Shown here piece after piece: positions 16,015 through 24,849 of a stretch of 48,747 nucleotides of DNA (its first letter is position 1; each line of letters opens with the position of its first letter). This DNA comes from Dehalococcoidia bacterium UBA2160 (GTDB taxonomy: Bacteria; Chloroflexota; Dehalococcoidia; Lucifugimonadales; UBA1123), in the NCBI GenBank assembly GCA_002328865.1, contig DCWO01000060.1, forward strand, positions 1-48,747, written 5' to 3'. Position numbers and translations under genes: made by a program. The notes under the pieces are model-generated. The model was not told where the DNA came from and searched no databases. It saw only the letters and a list, made by a program, of their open reading frames with translations.

Positions 16015-16779
16015 GTGGGCGTTAGGTTGGATGTCGTGCTGCCGGTGCTGAATGAAGAGCGCGGCCTAGCCGCCAGCGTTGGAGTCCTCGAAGCGTTTCT
16101 CTCGCGTCACATGGACTCATACGACTGGCGGATTGTCATCGCCGACAATGGGTCGACTGACGCCACCCCGGACATCTGCCGAGAGTTGACAGACAAGCGC
16201 GAGCGTGTCGAGTTCGTCCGATTGGAGCGACGCGGTCGCGGGCGGGCGCTCAAGCTAGCGTGGGCCGAGAGCGAGGCAGACATCTTGGCGTACATGGACC
16301 TGGACCTGTCCACGGACCTCGTCGCTTTGCCGGTGTTGGTCGACGCCATCGCGTCCGAGGGCTACGACATCGCGATCGGCTCACGGCTCAAACGCGGCGC
16401 CGAGGTAATTGGCCGCTCTGCCCGACGTGAAGTGATCTCGCGCTGCTACAGCCTCATCTTCCGCGTGATGTTCCTGACCGGCTTTCTGGACGCCCAATGC
16501 GGATTCAAAGCACTGAGCCGTCGAGCCGTGACCGATGTTGTGCCGTTGGTGCGGGACACCGGCTGGTTTTTCGACACGGAGCTGCTTATCCTGGCGGAGA
16601 AGAACGGTTATCGCGTCAAAGAGACGCCCGTGAAATGGACGGACGATCCCGACAGTCGAGTCAAGATCGTCAGCACCGCGCTCGAAGACCTAAAGGGGCT
16701 GTTGCGGCTCAGGTTCGGCGGACTGCGAAAAGCGAGCCGCGCCCTGTCGTCTCGTGCGCCTACCTGGCCCGCGGAGTGA
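16015..16779 (+). CDS. Family 2 glycosyltransferase, polyprenyl-phosphate glycosyltransferase type
   Basis: A 254-aa GT-A enzyme. It has DVVLPVLNEERGL at the start, IADNGSTDAT for the nucleotide, the DxD-like metal site YMDLDLSTD, and DAQCGFKALSRRAV, which is typical of dolichyl-phosphate glucose/mannose synthases (ALG5/DPM1-like). No membrane helices are present. It likely moves a sugar from a nucleotide sugar to an undecaprenyl or dolichyl phosphate. GTG at 16015 is chosen because AGGGGAG is at 16000-16006 and the family normally begins a few residues before the first strand; ATG at 15958 would add 19 residues without an SD. Confidence 0.8.
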   Translation: MGVRLDVVLPVLNEERGLAASVGVLEAFLSRHMDSYDWRIVIADNGSTDATPDICRELTDKRERVEFVRLERRGRGRALKLAWAESEADILAYMDLDLSTDLVALPVLVDAIASEGYDIAIGSRLKRGAEVIGRSARREVISRCYSLIFRVMFLTGFLDAQCGFKALSRRAVTDVVPLVRDTGWFFDTELLILAEKNGYRVKETPVKWTDDPDSRVKIVSTALEDLKGLLRLRFGGLRKASRALSSRAPTWPAE

Positions 16780-16838
16780 GACTCGTGGAATACGCTACGA
16801 AACGAAGATCGACGCCGGCCAGCGAGGTTGCTGGCGCC

Positions 16839-16867
16839 TTGCGGTTTCAACGGCCTCACGGTAACAT
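16839..16867 (+). promoter_or_regulatory. Promoter of the pncA-pncB unit
   Basis: TTGCGG (16839-16844) and TAACAT (16862-16867) are 17 bp apart, with the start point near 16874, about 50 bases before the pncA ATG. Boxes are imperfect but spacing and position fit. Confidence 0.4.
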
Positions 16868-16923
16868 ATCGAATCCGAAGGGCGAAGGATTAGAATGAAA
16901 AACCCTGCAATGACGAGGCGGAC

Positions 16924-17463
16924 ATGGCCAACCTGGTCCTGGTAGTGGACGTGGTCGTGGGCTTTATGGAGCCGGGCCGGAATCTGTACACCGGAGACAA
17001 TGCGCGTCAGATCATCCCGAATATCAGACGGTTGATCGAGAAGGAACAGGCCAACGGCTCCAGCGTCATTTTTGTTTGCGACACCCACGATCCCGACGAC
17101 CTCGAGTTCGAAATGTTCCCTGTGCATTGCGTGAAGGGAACGGACGAATGCGAGATTATTCCCGAGCTCACGGAATATCGGGGCGACACGTTGCGCAAGC
17201 GCAGGTACAGCGCGTTTTTCGAAACCGATTTGGAACATCGGTTATCAGAGTTGAAACCGGAAAAGATCGTCATCTGCGGCGTGTGCACTGACATATGCGT
17301 GATGCACACCGCCGCCGATGCCCGCAATCGGGACTATGCGGTGGAAGTGCCGGTCGATTGTGTGGCATCCTTTGATGACGATGCCCATCGGTATGCTCTC
17401 CAGCATATGGAACGCATCTTGGGCGTGAATATTGTCGAACCCGCGCCGACGGAAGGGGCATAA
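16924..17463 (+). CDS. pncA: Nicotinamidase (isochorismatase family)
   Basis: A 179-aa cysteine hydrolase that would convert nicotinamide to nicotinate. The triad is visible: D9 in VVDVVVGFM, K92 in LRKRRYSAF and C125 in TDICVMHTA. Metal ligands are suggested by DTHDPDD and by the His of FPVHCVKGT, a pattern characteristic of PncA rather than of isochorismatases in general. The next gene encodes nicotinate phosphoribosyltransferase, which would use the product, so the pair forms an NAD salvage unit. Confidence 0.88.
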   Translation: MANLVLVVDVVVGFMEPGRNLYTGDNARQIIPNIRRLIEKEQANGSSVIFVCDTHDPDDLEFEMFPVHCVKGTDECEIIPELTEYRGDTLRKRRYSAFFETDLEHRLSELKPEKIVICGVCTDICVMHTAADARNRDYAVEVPVDCVASFDDDAHRYALQHMERILGVNIVEPAPTEGA

Positions 17464-17498
17464 AGCCTCCCTGTCTCTTACAACACTGCCAGCGTATG

Positions 17499-17527
17499 CC
17501 GGACACCGGTCCGGTCCGGCGCGCCGG
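17499..17527. repeat. Overlapping GC palindromes between pncA and pncB
   Basis: CCGGACACCGGTCCGG (6-bp stem, 4-base loop) is followed after one base by the perfect 12-bp palindrome CCGGCGCGCCGG. Together they fill a third of the 88-bp spacer and could form a processing, attenuation or binding site. No U-tract follows, so a standard terminator is unlikely. Confidence 0.4.
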
Positions 17528-17551
17528 AGAATGCTCGTCAGGTAACAATTA

Positions 17552-18550
17552 ATGGTTAACACACCGTTTGACATCCGACCTTCGATCCTCGTGGGCGACA
17601 CCGCCGACGTTTATCTGCAGCGCACCCTCACAATCCTGAGGAACGAAAGCATCAACCCCACGGTCACGATGGAGTTCTTCGCGAGGAGCTCCGGCGTCTA
17701 CTGCGGGATCAGGGAGGTGCGGTCGCTCCTGACCAAGGTCCTGCCCGAGTCGGGAAGCGAGGTCTGGTCGCTGCAGGAGGGTGAGACGATCCAATCTGGC
17801 GAGGTCGTGCTGCGGATCAAGGCGCCGTACAGCTCGTTCGGACTGTACGAAACGACAATCTGCGGCGTTCTGGCGTCGTGCACGGGCTGGGCCACGGCAG
17901 CTAGCGAGTGCGTCGAAGCAGCGGACGGCATACCGGTGGTTGCATCCGCGGCACGGCACGTGCATCCCAACGTCGCGGCCAACATCGACTATGCGGCGGT
18001 TGTTGGCGGATGCGTCTCGTGCTCCACCGTGATGGGGGCCCGTCTGGCGGGCATTACGCCCAGCGGCAACATGCCCCACGCGCTTCCGCTCATCATGGGC
18101 GACGCGGTCAAGGCCATCCAGTCGTTCGACCGTCACATGCCCCAGGAAGTGCCCCGCATCGCGCTTGTCGACACGTTCAACGACGAGGCGCAGGAGTCAC
18201 TGGAGGTGGCGCAAGCGTTGCGAGAGCGGCTCAGGGGCGTCCGGTTGGACACTCCGCCAGAACGGGGAGGCGTAACCCCCGATCTGGCGAAAGAGGTCAG
18301 GGCGCGGCTGGACCAGGCCGGTTTCCGGCACGTCGAGATATTCGTGAGCGGCGGGTTTACTCGCGACCGCATCCGGCAGTTTGTGGAGGCTGGAGCGCCA
18401 ATCAACGGGTTCGCTGTTGGCAGCTACATCTCGTCGACCCCGCCCAACGACTTTACCGCCGACATCCACGAGATCGACGGGCGACCCATCGCCAAGCGGG
18501 GCCGGACGCCAGGCGTGACCCAAAGTCCCAGGTTGGACCGGGTCATGTAA
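17552..18550 (+). CDS. pncB: Nicotinate phosphoribosyltransferase
   Basis: A 332-aa protein of the short NAPRTase type. It joins nicotinate and PRPP to give nicotinate mononucleotide. Family stretches include TMEFFARSSGVYCGI, the CGVLASCTGWAT region, the His of AARHVHPN, and EIFVSGGFTRDRI near the phosphate site. It sits 88 bp behind pncA. ATG at 17552 has AGGT at about 17540. Its last 8 bases overlap the end of tilS on the other strand. Quinolinate phosphoribosyltransferase is related, but the pncA neighbour favours NAPRTase. Confidence 0.88.
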   Translation: MVNTPFDIRPSILVGDTADVYLQRTLTILRNESINPTVTMEFFARSSGVYCGIREVRSLLTKVLPESGSEVWSLQEGETIQSGEVVLRIKAPYSSFGLYETTICGVLASCTGWATAASECVEAADGIPVVASAARHVHPNVAANIDYAAVVGGCVSCSTVMGARLAGITPSGNMPHALPLIMGDAVKAIQSFDRHMPQEVPRIALVDTFNDEAQESLEVAQALRERLRGVRLDTPPERGGVTPDLAKEVRARLDQAGFRHVEIFVSGGFTRDRIRQFVEAGAPINGFAVGSYISSTPPNDFTADIHEIDGRPIAKRGRTPGVTQSPRLDRVM

Positions 18551-20039
18551 CTTCGCCGGCTTGCTCAGGGCGAGGCCCGGGCTCGTCGGTCATCGTAAAC
18601 TCGATGCGCAAGACTCTCCGTGTGTCTTCGCGAATGCGCGCCCACTCGGCGATTCGTTTGCCGGCGACCCAAGCGATTCCTCGTTCAGCGACGACCAGCG
18701 GCGCCCTGTCTCGCGACTCCCGCTGCATGCGGGAGTCGATCATAAAGTCCTGAAGCTTTTTCGAGCCTTCCATTCCCAGCGGCTGGAACCTGTCCCCGAC
18801 ACGCCGAGGCCTGACGATCAACGGGCCCGCCAGTGCGTCCGCGTCGAAATGCGCCGTTAAACAGCCCCGCGATTCCTGCCCAAGACCGGAGAAGACGCCA
18901 GGCTCCGAACTCGATGGTGTCGTTGTCGTCACCGTGACGCGCCACTCGCCAACCGATGTCTCTCCTGGCACGCTTAGCCGGGTCTCTCCGTGCAACTCCG
19001 GAAGGGGCGACCGACTCCGGTCTCTGTCCCCGATGATTGCCTCTGCGTACGACACGGAGAAGCGTAACCTCGCGGGCAGATCCAGCGACCTGCCTGCCGG
19101 TCCCGAGATGAGACGGATCATCGCCTGCACGTGCGATTCCGTGAGGTCGGTGACTTCGGGCTTCGCCATGAGAACGGCGCGCCGAAGCAAGTGATGCTGG
19201 ACCGACGGATCGAGCAGGGCAAATCCCTGCCGGTCGATCTTGACGGCTTGGTCGCCCTGGCTGACCACGATCGCGGCGGCCTGGTCGACTGTGCGTTCGA
19301 TTAGGGCAAGATCGAGAGCCACGTTCCGCGACAGCCTGACCAGAGCATCTTTCACGCCTGGATTGATGCTCGTCATGAGCGGCAATAATTCTAGCCTGAC
19401 GCGGTTGCGCGTCATCTGTGAGGAGAGGTTTGACTCGTCCAGGCGAGGCGCCACACCGATCGCGCGGCAGAACTCCTCGGTCTCTTCACGTGTGACGTCG
19501 AGAAGCGGACGAACGAGCGTGACCATGTTTTCGTCGATGTTCAATGTCGACTTGGTCTGCATGCCTCTGATGCCCGTCAGGCCAGAGCCTCGGATCAGGT
19601 GAAGCAGCACCGTTTCAGCTTGATCGTCGTGGGTGTGTCCGACGGCCACCGCATCGGCGTCCTGCTCGGCCATGACCCGGGCCAGGAATCCGAGGCGCAC
19701 CTGGCGGGCGGCCTCCTCGAGCGATAGGCGGTGCAGGCGTTGAGCCGCCGCCACGTCGGCCTTATCGACCGCCAGCGGTATACCCAGTCTGTCGAATGTC
19801 TCCGAGACGAACTCGGCGTCGGCGTCGGACGCCTGGCCGCGAAGAGCGTGGTTCAGGTGGGCTCCATGCAGGCTGAGGCCGAGTTCAGGACCGATCCGGC
19901 ACAGGGCGTGGAGCAAGGCCAGCGAATCGGGTCCTCCTGAGACGGCGACGACCAGGCGCGAACCACGCGAGAGACCGGACTGATCGAGCGCGTTCCGAAC
20001 CGCTTGGCAGAACTTCGAGATGAGTTTGTCTGTGTCCAT
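18543..20039 (-). CDS. tilS: tRNA(Ile)-lysidine synthetase
   Basis: A 498-aa protein. The PP-loop SGGPDS is at residues 34-39, followed by HGAHLNHALRG and VGHTHDDQAETVLLHLIRG, which are diagnostic of TilS. It makes lysidine at C34 of the AUA-reading tRNA-Ile. The C-terminal region (RPRRVGDRFQPLGM, KLQDFMIDSRM) matches the TilS C-terminal domain. It is the last gene of a minus-strand run after the phosphatase and converges on pncB with an 8-bp overlap. Confidence 0.95.
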   Translation of the reverse strand: MDTDKLISKFCQAVRNALDQSGLSRGSRLVVAVSGGPDSLALLHALCRIGPELGLSLHGAHLNHALRGQASDADAEFVSETFDRLGIPLAVDKADVAAAQRLHRLSLEEAARQVRLGFLARVMAEQDADAVAVGHTHDDQAETVLLHLIRGSGLTGIRGMQTKSTLNIDENMVTLVRPLLDVTREETEEFCRAIGVAPRLDESNLSSQMTRNRVRLELLPLMTSINPGVKDALVRLSRNVALDLALIERTVDQAAAIVVSQGDQAVKIDRQGFALLDPSVQHHLLRRAVLMAKPEVTDLTESHVQAMIRLISGPAGRSLDLPARLRFSVSYAEAIIGDRDRSRSPLPELHGETRLSVPGETSVGEWRVTVTTTTPSSSEPGVFSGLGQESRGCLTAHFDADALAGPLIVRPRRVGDRFQPLGMEGSKKLQDFMIDSRMQRESRDRAPLVVAERGIAWVAGKRIAEWARIREDTRRVLRIEFTMTDEPGPRPEQAGEVT

Positions 20040-20135
20040 CGCAGTCCAATTTCAGGTCGGCGGCAACACCCTCTATCCCGGCCGGCTCACAGGCACCTGA
20101 ACCGAGGGCAGTCGAGACAGGCTGCTTTCAGGCGG

Positions 20136-20756
20136 CTAGTTGGCCGGATCCTTGGCCGGCAGATGCCAGGTTTCGTTCAGGGAGGTCACCGTGAAGCCCG
20201 AGGCGGCGGTCTGCAGACGAGTAATCGAACCCAGATCGACCTTAACCCTTCTGAAGTCTTTCAAGTTCATACCCAGCGCCGAGCACACGATGGTTTGTAT
20301 CGGAAAGTTATGCGAGACGGCGACCGCCGTCCCATCCGGATGCGCGTCCACGATCTCGGCGATGGCTTTCCACGCCCTATCCTGAACTTCACCCAACGTC
20401 TCTCCTCCTGGCATGCGAGCCTTAGCCGGGTCCGACCGCCAGACCGCCATGACGTCAGGGAACAATTCGCCCAGTTTCCGCCCCTCGATGCCCTCCATTT
20501 CGCCCGCATCGAGTTCGGCCAATCCTGGCTTCGGTGCGATCGGTGTGTCGGTCAGTCCGGAGATCGCTTCGGCGGTCTGCATCGTTCGGTTGACCGGACT
20601 GGAGTACAACGTGAACGAGCCCACGTGGGTCAGCGCCTGCGCGACGGCTTGGGCCTGGGCCAGTCCGGTCTCGTTGAGAGGTTCAGGGCCATGCCCCAGG
20701 ACCCGTCCGTCTCGATTCAGGTTGGTCTGGCCGTGTCTGACGATGATCAGGTTCAA
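20136..20756 (-). CDS. Histidine phosphatase family protein
   Basis: A 206-aa phosphoglycerate-mutase-like protein. The phospho-His motif is IVRHGQTNLNRDGR, and the second His is in AVAVSHNFPIQT. These fit GpmB/CobC-type phosphatases; the substrate cannot be read from sequence. The start codon is TTG (20756-20754), only 4 bp after the stop of the CNNM gene, with AAGGCGAG upstream inside that gene, so translation is coupled. A decayed copy of its first 45 codons or so lies at 22243-22380 after the second CNNM gene. Confidence 0.85.
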   Translation of the reverse strand: MNLIIVRHGQTNLNRDGRVLGHGPEPLNETGLAQAQAVAQALTHVGSFTLYSSPVNRTMQTAEAISGLTDTPIAPKPGLAELDAGEMEGIEGRKLGELFPDVMAVWRSDPAKARMPGGETLGEVQDRAWKAIAEIVDAHPDGTAVAVSHNFPIQTIVCSALGMNLKDFRRVKVDLGSITRLQTAASGFTVTSLNETWHLPAKDPAN

Positions 20757-20760
20757 TGAG

Positions 20761-22050
20761 TTACTCGCCTTCGGTTGGTTTGGTCTGTTCGGTCTTCGTG
20801 ATTCTGATCCGCTCGATCTTGAGATACTCCATTTTAGCGATTTCGAGCTTGAGATTGCCTTGCTCGAAACTTTCGCCTTCGGACGGGATATGCCCGAGCA
20901 CGTCTAAGGCAAACCCCGCGATCGTCTCGAACTCTCCTTCAGGCAGTTCGATTGCAAGCTCTTCGCTGGCTTCCTGGATGCTCATGCCGCCGTCGACGAT
21001 GAACGTGTTCTCGTCGATTTCGCGGTACTCTTCCTCAGGCGCTTCACTCTCTTCGCCCACGGGACCGACCACGACCTCCAGCAGCCTCTTCAGGGTCACG
21101 AGCCCAGCCATGCCGCCGAATTCGTCGATGATCATCGCCATCTGATTGCCCGAGTGACGGAGTTCGTCGAACAGCTCCGAGATGCGCTTGGTTTCGGGCA
21201 CGAACAACGCCTCGCGAATGTCGTCGGTCGCCGTTTGATCGATTTCGATGTCTCCGGAGGCCAGTCTTTTCAGGATGTCCTTGGCGCTGATAATGCCGAC
21301 AATGTTGTCCGGGGATTCGTCGTAGATAGGGAAGCGGGTGTGCGCGTTCTCGGCGTAGACCTCCAGGAACTCCTGGAGGGTGCTCCCCCGTTGAAGAAAC
21401 TGAATCTCGGTACGCGGAGTCATGACCTCGCGGACCCGCTGATCGCCGAATCGGAAGACGTTCTCGAGCATCTCCGCCTCGGATGCCTCGAAGGCGCCCT
21501 CGGCCTCACCGATATCGATGAGAGAGCGCAACTCGAATTCGGTGATGGAGCCGCTCGACGACGGCCCACCCAGGATGGCGTTTAATCGCCGGGTGGTCCA
21601 CTGGAGAACCAAGACGAAGGGCAGCAGCAGGTACTCGGTCCACTTGAGGGGAAGGGCATAGAAGAATGCCACCTGCTCTGATTTCCTCACCGCCACCGTC
21701 TTCGGGATGATTTCACCCAGCAGCAGGAGCGCCGCCGTGGCCACGAACGTTGCGATCGCGACGCCCCGTCCTTCATTGCCCTCGCCAACGTAGGATACTA
21801 CGGTTACCGTGATCACCGAAGTAAATGCCACGTTCACCAGGTTGTTGCCCAGCAGTATCGCTGGGAGCAGGCGTTCGGGTTGGCCTACCATGCTGGCCAC
21901 GCGCCTTGCGCCGGGGTACCCGATGCTGACCAGGTGTGCGATTCTGGTCCGTTGAAGCGAAAGAAAGGCGGCCTCCGAGCTGGCGAAGAAGGCTGAAAAC
22001 ACCAGGAACACGGCGACCAGAATCAGGTTAACCGTTTGATCCTCTAGCAT
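20761..22050 (-). CDS. CNNM/CorC (HlyC/CorC) family membrane protein, copy 1
   Basis: A 429-aa protein. An N-terminal DUF21 membrane domain (about 1-190) has FASSEAAFLSLQRTRI and LLLGEIIPKTVAV. A CBS pair (about 200-330) includes VMTPRTEIQFLQ and GIISAKDILKRL. A CorC_HlyC domain follows (about 340-425). The family is linked to Mg2+/Co2+ efflux or membrane integrity. It is close to nine-tenths identical by eye to the gene at 22384-23664. GGAGGGA precedes the ATG on the minus strand. The phosphatase gene follows 4 bp after its stop. Confidence 0.92.
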   Translation of the reverse strand: MLEDQTVNLILVAVFLVFSAFFASSEAAFLSLQRTRIAHLVSIGYPGARRVASMVGQPERLLPAILLGNNLVNVAFTSVITVTVVSYVGEGNEGRGVAIATFVATAALLLLGEIIPKTVAVRKSEQVAFFYALPLKWTEYLLLPFVLVLQWTTRRLNAILGGPSSSGSITEFELRSLIDIGEAEGAFEASEAEMLENVFRFGDQRVREVMTPRTEIQFLQRGSTLQEFLEVYAENAHTRFPIYDESPDNIVGIISAKDILKRLASGDIEIDQTATDDIREALFVPETKRISELFDELRHSGNQMAMIIDEFGGMAGLVTLKRLLEVVVGPVGEESEAPEEEYREIDENTFIVDGGMSIQEASEELAIELPEGEFETIAGFALDVLGHIPSEGESFEQGNLKLEIAKMEYLKIERIRITKTEQTKPTEGE

Positions 22051-22242
22051 GGGTGTCCCTCCAGGATCCGGGCTTGACCCGCGAATTCGCTCCGTCCCGG
22101 GGTGGAAGACCGAAACCGATCTGAGACGACACGCGACCTACCAGGCCGGATGCGTGCTCACGGGATTCAACGCACTGAATAGATGGGTTAAAACCACGAC
22201 CGCGAACGACACGTTCCGGTGCTCCGGTGATGCGACGGGTCT

Positions 22243-22380
22243 GGTCAGCGGCGCGCACGACTCCCACCGGACCTGGCCTAGGCCAATCCGGTCTCGTTGG
22301 CCGGCTCCGGACCCTGCCCCAGGATGCGCCGGTTCTTGTTCAGGTCCGTCTCAACATGTCTGACCAAGACCAATCTCAAT
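22243..22380 (-). pseudogene. Decayed 5' stub of the histidine phosphatase gene
   Basis: Read on the minus strand from 22380, the bases align without gaps for about 65 positions with the start of the phosphatase gene at 20756, including TCAGACA, GACCTGAA, CATCCTGGGGCA and CAACGAGACCGGA. The frame is broken by TGA about ten codons in and by a later TAG. It directly follows CNNM copy 2, the same place the intact phosphatase has after copy 1. It is therefore the remains of a tandem duplication of CNNM plus phosphatase, and it accounts for most of the 333-bp gap between the two CNNM genes. Confidence 0.75.
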
Positions 22381-22383
22381 TAC

Positions 22384-23664
22384 CTACTCGCTTTCGGTCT
22401 GTTCGGTCTTCGTAATTCTGATCTGCTCGATCTTGAGATACTCCATTCTAACGATTTCGAGCTTGAGATTGCCTTGCTCGAAACTCTCGCCTTCGGAGGG
22501 TATGTGCCCAAGCACGTCGAGGGCGAATCCGGCGATCGTCTCGAACTCGCCCGCCCGCAGTTCGATCGCCAGCTCGTCGCTAGCCTCCTGGATGCTCATG
22601 CCGCCGTCGACCAGGAACGTGTTCTCGTCGATTTCGTGGTACTCTTCCTCAAGCGCTTCACCCTCTTCGCCCACGGGACCGACCACGACCTCCAGCAACC
22701 TCTTCAGGGTCACGAGCCCAGCCATGCCGCCGAACTCGTCGATGATCATCGCCATCTGGTTGCCCGAGTGGCGGAGCTCGTTGAACAACTCCGAGACGCG
22801 CTTGGTTTCGGGCACGAACAACGCCTCTCGAATGTCGTCGGTCGCCGTTTGATCGATTTCTATGTCTCCGGAGGCCAGTCTTTTCAGGATGTCCTTGGCG
22901 CTGATAATGCCGACAATGTTGTCCGGTGAATCGTCGTAGATCGGGAACCGCGTGTGGACGTTCTCAGAATAGACCTCCAGGAACTCCTGAAAGGTGCTTC
23001 CCCGCTGGAGGAACTGAATCTCGGTGCGTGGCGTCATGACCTCGCGAACCTGCTGATCGCCGAACTGGAAGACGTTTTCGAGCATCTCCGCCTCGGACGC
23101 CTCGAATGTTCCCTCCGCTTCGCCGATGTCGATGAGCGTGCGCAACTCTCCTTCTGTAATGGAACCGCGCGAGGTGGTGTCGCCTAGCATCGCGTTCAAG
23201 CGTCTGGTGATCCATTGGAGGATCAGGACGAACGGCAGCAGCAAGTACTCGGTCCATTTCAAAGGCGAGGCGTAGACGAACGCGACGCGCTCGGATTTCT
23301 TGACCGCGACGGTCTTTGGTATGATCTCGCCGAGCAGCAGCAGAATAGCTGTGGCCACGAACGTCGCGATCGCGACGCCCTGCCCTTCGTTGCCCTCTCC
23401 AACGTACTTAACCACTGTCACCGTGATTACCGACGTAAAAGCGACGTTTACAAGGTTGTTGCCCAGCAGTATCGTTGAGAGCAGCCGTTCAGGTTGGCTG
23501 ATCATGTTGGCCACACGCTTCGCGCCCGGAGCCCCGATGCTGACCAGATGTGTGATCCTGGTCCTCTGCAGCGATAGATACGCTGCTTCCGAGCTGGAGA
23601 AGAACGCGGAGAACACCAGGAACACGGCGACCAGAGTCAGGTTTACCGATTGTCCCTCTAGCAT
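22384..23664 (-). CDS. CNNM/CorC (HlyC/CorC) family membrane protein, copy 2
   Basis: A 426-aa protein with the same layout as copy 1: DUF21 membrane domain, CBS pair and CorC_HlyC domain. Copies differ mainly in the membrane domain (AAYLSLQRTRITHLVSIG against AAFLSLQRTRIAHLVSIG) and at the C-terminus (KTEQTESE). AGGAGGGA precedes the ATG on the minus strand. Both copies keep full-length frames and conserved motifs, so both are probably functional. Confidence 0.92.
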   Translation of the reverse strand: MLEGQSVNLTLVAVFLVFSAFFSSSEAAYLSLQRTRITHLVSIGAPGAKRVANMISQPERLLSTILLGNNLVNVAFTSVITVTVVKYVGEGNEGQGVAIATFVATAILLLLGEIIPKTVAVKKSERVAFVYASPLKWTEYLLLPFVLILQWITRRLNAMLGDTTSRGSITEGELRTLIDIGEAEGTFEASEAEMLENVFQFGDQQVREVMTPRTEIQFLQRGSTFQEFLEVYSENVHTRFPIYDDSPDNIVGIISAKDILKRLASGDIEIDQTATDDIREALFVPETKRVSELFNELRHSGNQMAMIIDEFGGMAGLVTLKRLLEVVVGPVGEEGEALEEEYHEIDENTFLVDGGMSIQEASDELAIELRAGEFETIAGFALDVLGHIPSEGESFEQGNLKLEIVRMEYLKIEQIRITKTEQTESE

Positions 23665-23940
23665 GGGAGTCCCTCCTGGGGATTGTGAATGGCCCGCGAG
23701 CGAATGGCTTCACGGAGTCGAAGGTGGGCGGAGCGGCGTGTCCCGGAATGAGACGGCGACAGGCGTGTACGACCAGGATTGTGCTCGTACGGCGCGGAGT
23801 GTTCGAGAAAGGCGACGGCGAGATGAACGCGGGCAGCATTCTCCGGTGGGTCGGCGATGGCGTGAATATGGCGGACGGTGCGCATGAATCTGAGCAACCT
23901 ATTCCGGGCGTCGTGATCGAACGCACGCCCGACGGGTCTC

Positions 23941-24447
23941 TCAGTCGATGTCCGCCGAATCCGACGAGTCGAGGTCGCCTTGCTTTTCATCCCAGAGCTT
24001 CGACACGGTGCTGCGAGTCAGTGCCGAGCCGTAACCTCGCCTTTGGAGGTGCGCCCACAGCCTTCGGCGGAAGGAGTCGTGATCGGCGTTCGCCAGCCGG
24101 CGCGCGAACTTGGCGCCCGCACGGTACGCGCTGTCTTCGTCGTCAATCGCGCCGACTGCATCGTCGGCAAGAGTTGGCGCGATTCCGTGTGAGAGCAGTT
24201 CGCGCCGAATGGCCGTTGCGCTGCGAGGTCGTTGGCGGTCGCGGCTTTCCGTCCAGAGCCTGGCGAACTCCGCATCGTTGACGAGGGACTGATCCCGAAG
24301 CGTGTTCAATACCTGGTCAACTGTTTCGGGAGTGAAATCGCGGTTGAGGCGAGAACGGAGTTCCGATTCGCTGCGAGGCCGGTGCGTAAGTAGGCGCAGC
24401 GCCCGGTCTCGGGCTTTCTGAGGGGACGAATCGTTGTTAATGGCCAC
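23941..24447 (-). CDS. recX: RecX regulatory protein
   Basis: A 168-aa helical protein with the RecX repeat pattern: ALRLLTHRPRSESELRSRL, DQVLNTLRDQSLVNDAEFAR, then IRRELLSHGIAP. RecX modulates RecA filament growth. It lies downstream of recA on the same strand, the usual order. The start is GTG at 24447 with a weak SD. A 402-bp gap with a hairpin after recA and a possible promoter at 24520-24547 suggest it is not simply cotranscribed. Confidence 0.9.
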   Translation of the reverse strand: MAINNDSSPQKARDRALRLLTHRPRSESELRSRLNRDFTPETVDQVLNTLRDQSLVNDAEFARLWTESRDRQRPRSATAIRRELLSHGIAPTLADDAVGAIDDEDSAYRAGAKFARRLANADHDSFRRRLWAHLQRRGYGSALTRSTVSKLWDEKQGDLDSSDSADID

Positions 24448-24519
24448 CGCGGTAGCGTACCTGTGTCCTCGTGCCGGATTCGAGCGCAGCCTGCAAATCG
24501 GGCGCCCATGTTCGCACAG

Positions 24520-24547
24520 TCTATATTATCGAGAACGAAGGACGCAA
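24520..24547 (-). promoter_or_regulatory. Possible recX promoter
   Basis: On the minus strand TTGCGT (24547-24542) and TATAGA (24525-24520) are 16 bp apart. The start point would be near 24513, some 65 bases before the recX GTG. Boxes are only fair. Confidence 0.35.
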
Positions 24548-24805
24548 AGCGGACCGGAGGTCGCGTTTCCGTGCAACTCGGACTGACCGGAGCGTGTTTT
24601 CGGCGGAGAGCACGCCTGACAACGGTCGTTCGATCTCATTGCGCGGTCCGGTCCAGACGCCGGTGAGTTAGTCTGGTCCCCATACCGACGGGTCAAGCAA
24701 ATTCAACGTCGGCTGATTCGCGAGGAAATTTGTGGCGACGGCAACCGGCTCAGATGTCCGATGTCACGGCACGTGGTCTTGACGGCCGTTGGGGCACAGT
24801 TGGAA

Positions 24806-24839
24806 GCCTGCACGGCCTCGTTTGAGCGTCCGTGCAGGC
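24806..24839 (-). terminator. Hairpin after recA
   Basis: GCCTGCACGG and CCGTGCAGGC form a perfect 10-bp stem with a 14-base loop, 10 bp past the recA stop. No clear U-tract follows, so it may be a weak terminator or an mRNA end-protecting hairpin. Confidence 0.55.
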
Positions 24840-24849
24840 CTCCGTCAGA

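Larger units (their letters stand above)
24448..24849 (-). other. Gap between recA and recX
   Basis: Four hundred bases without a supported gene. It holds the recA hairpin (24806-24839) and a possible recX promoter (24520-24547). I see no tRNA and no further ORF with an SD. Confidence 0.5.

Noticed and set aside
22243..22380. Functional small gene in the gap between the CNNM copies
   Set aside because: The only similarity is to the phosphatase start, and it is broken by stops.
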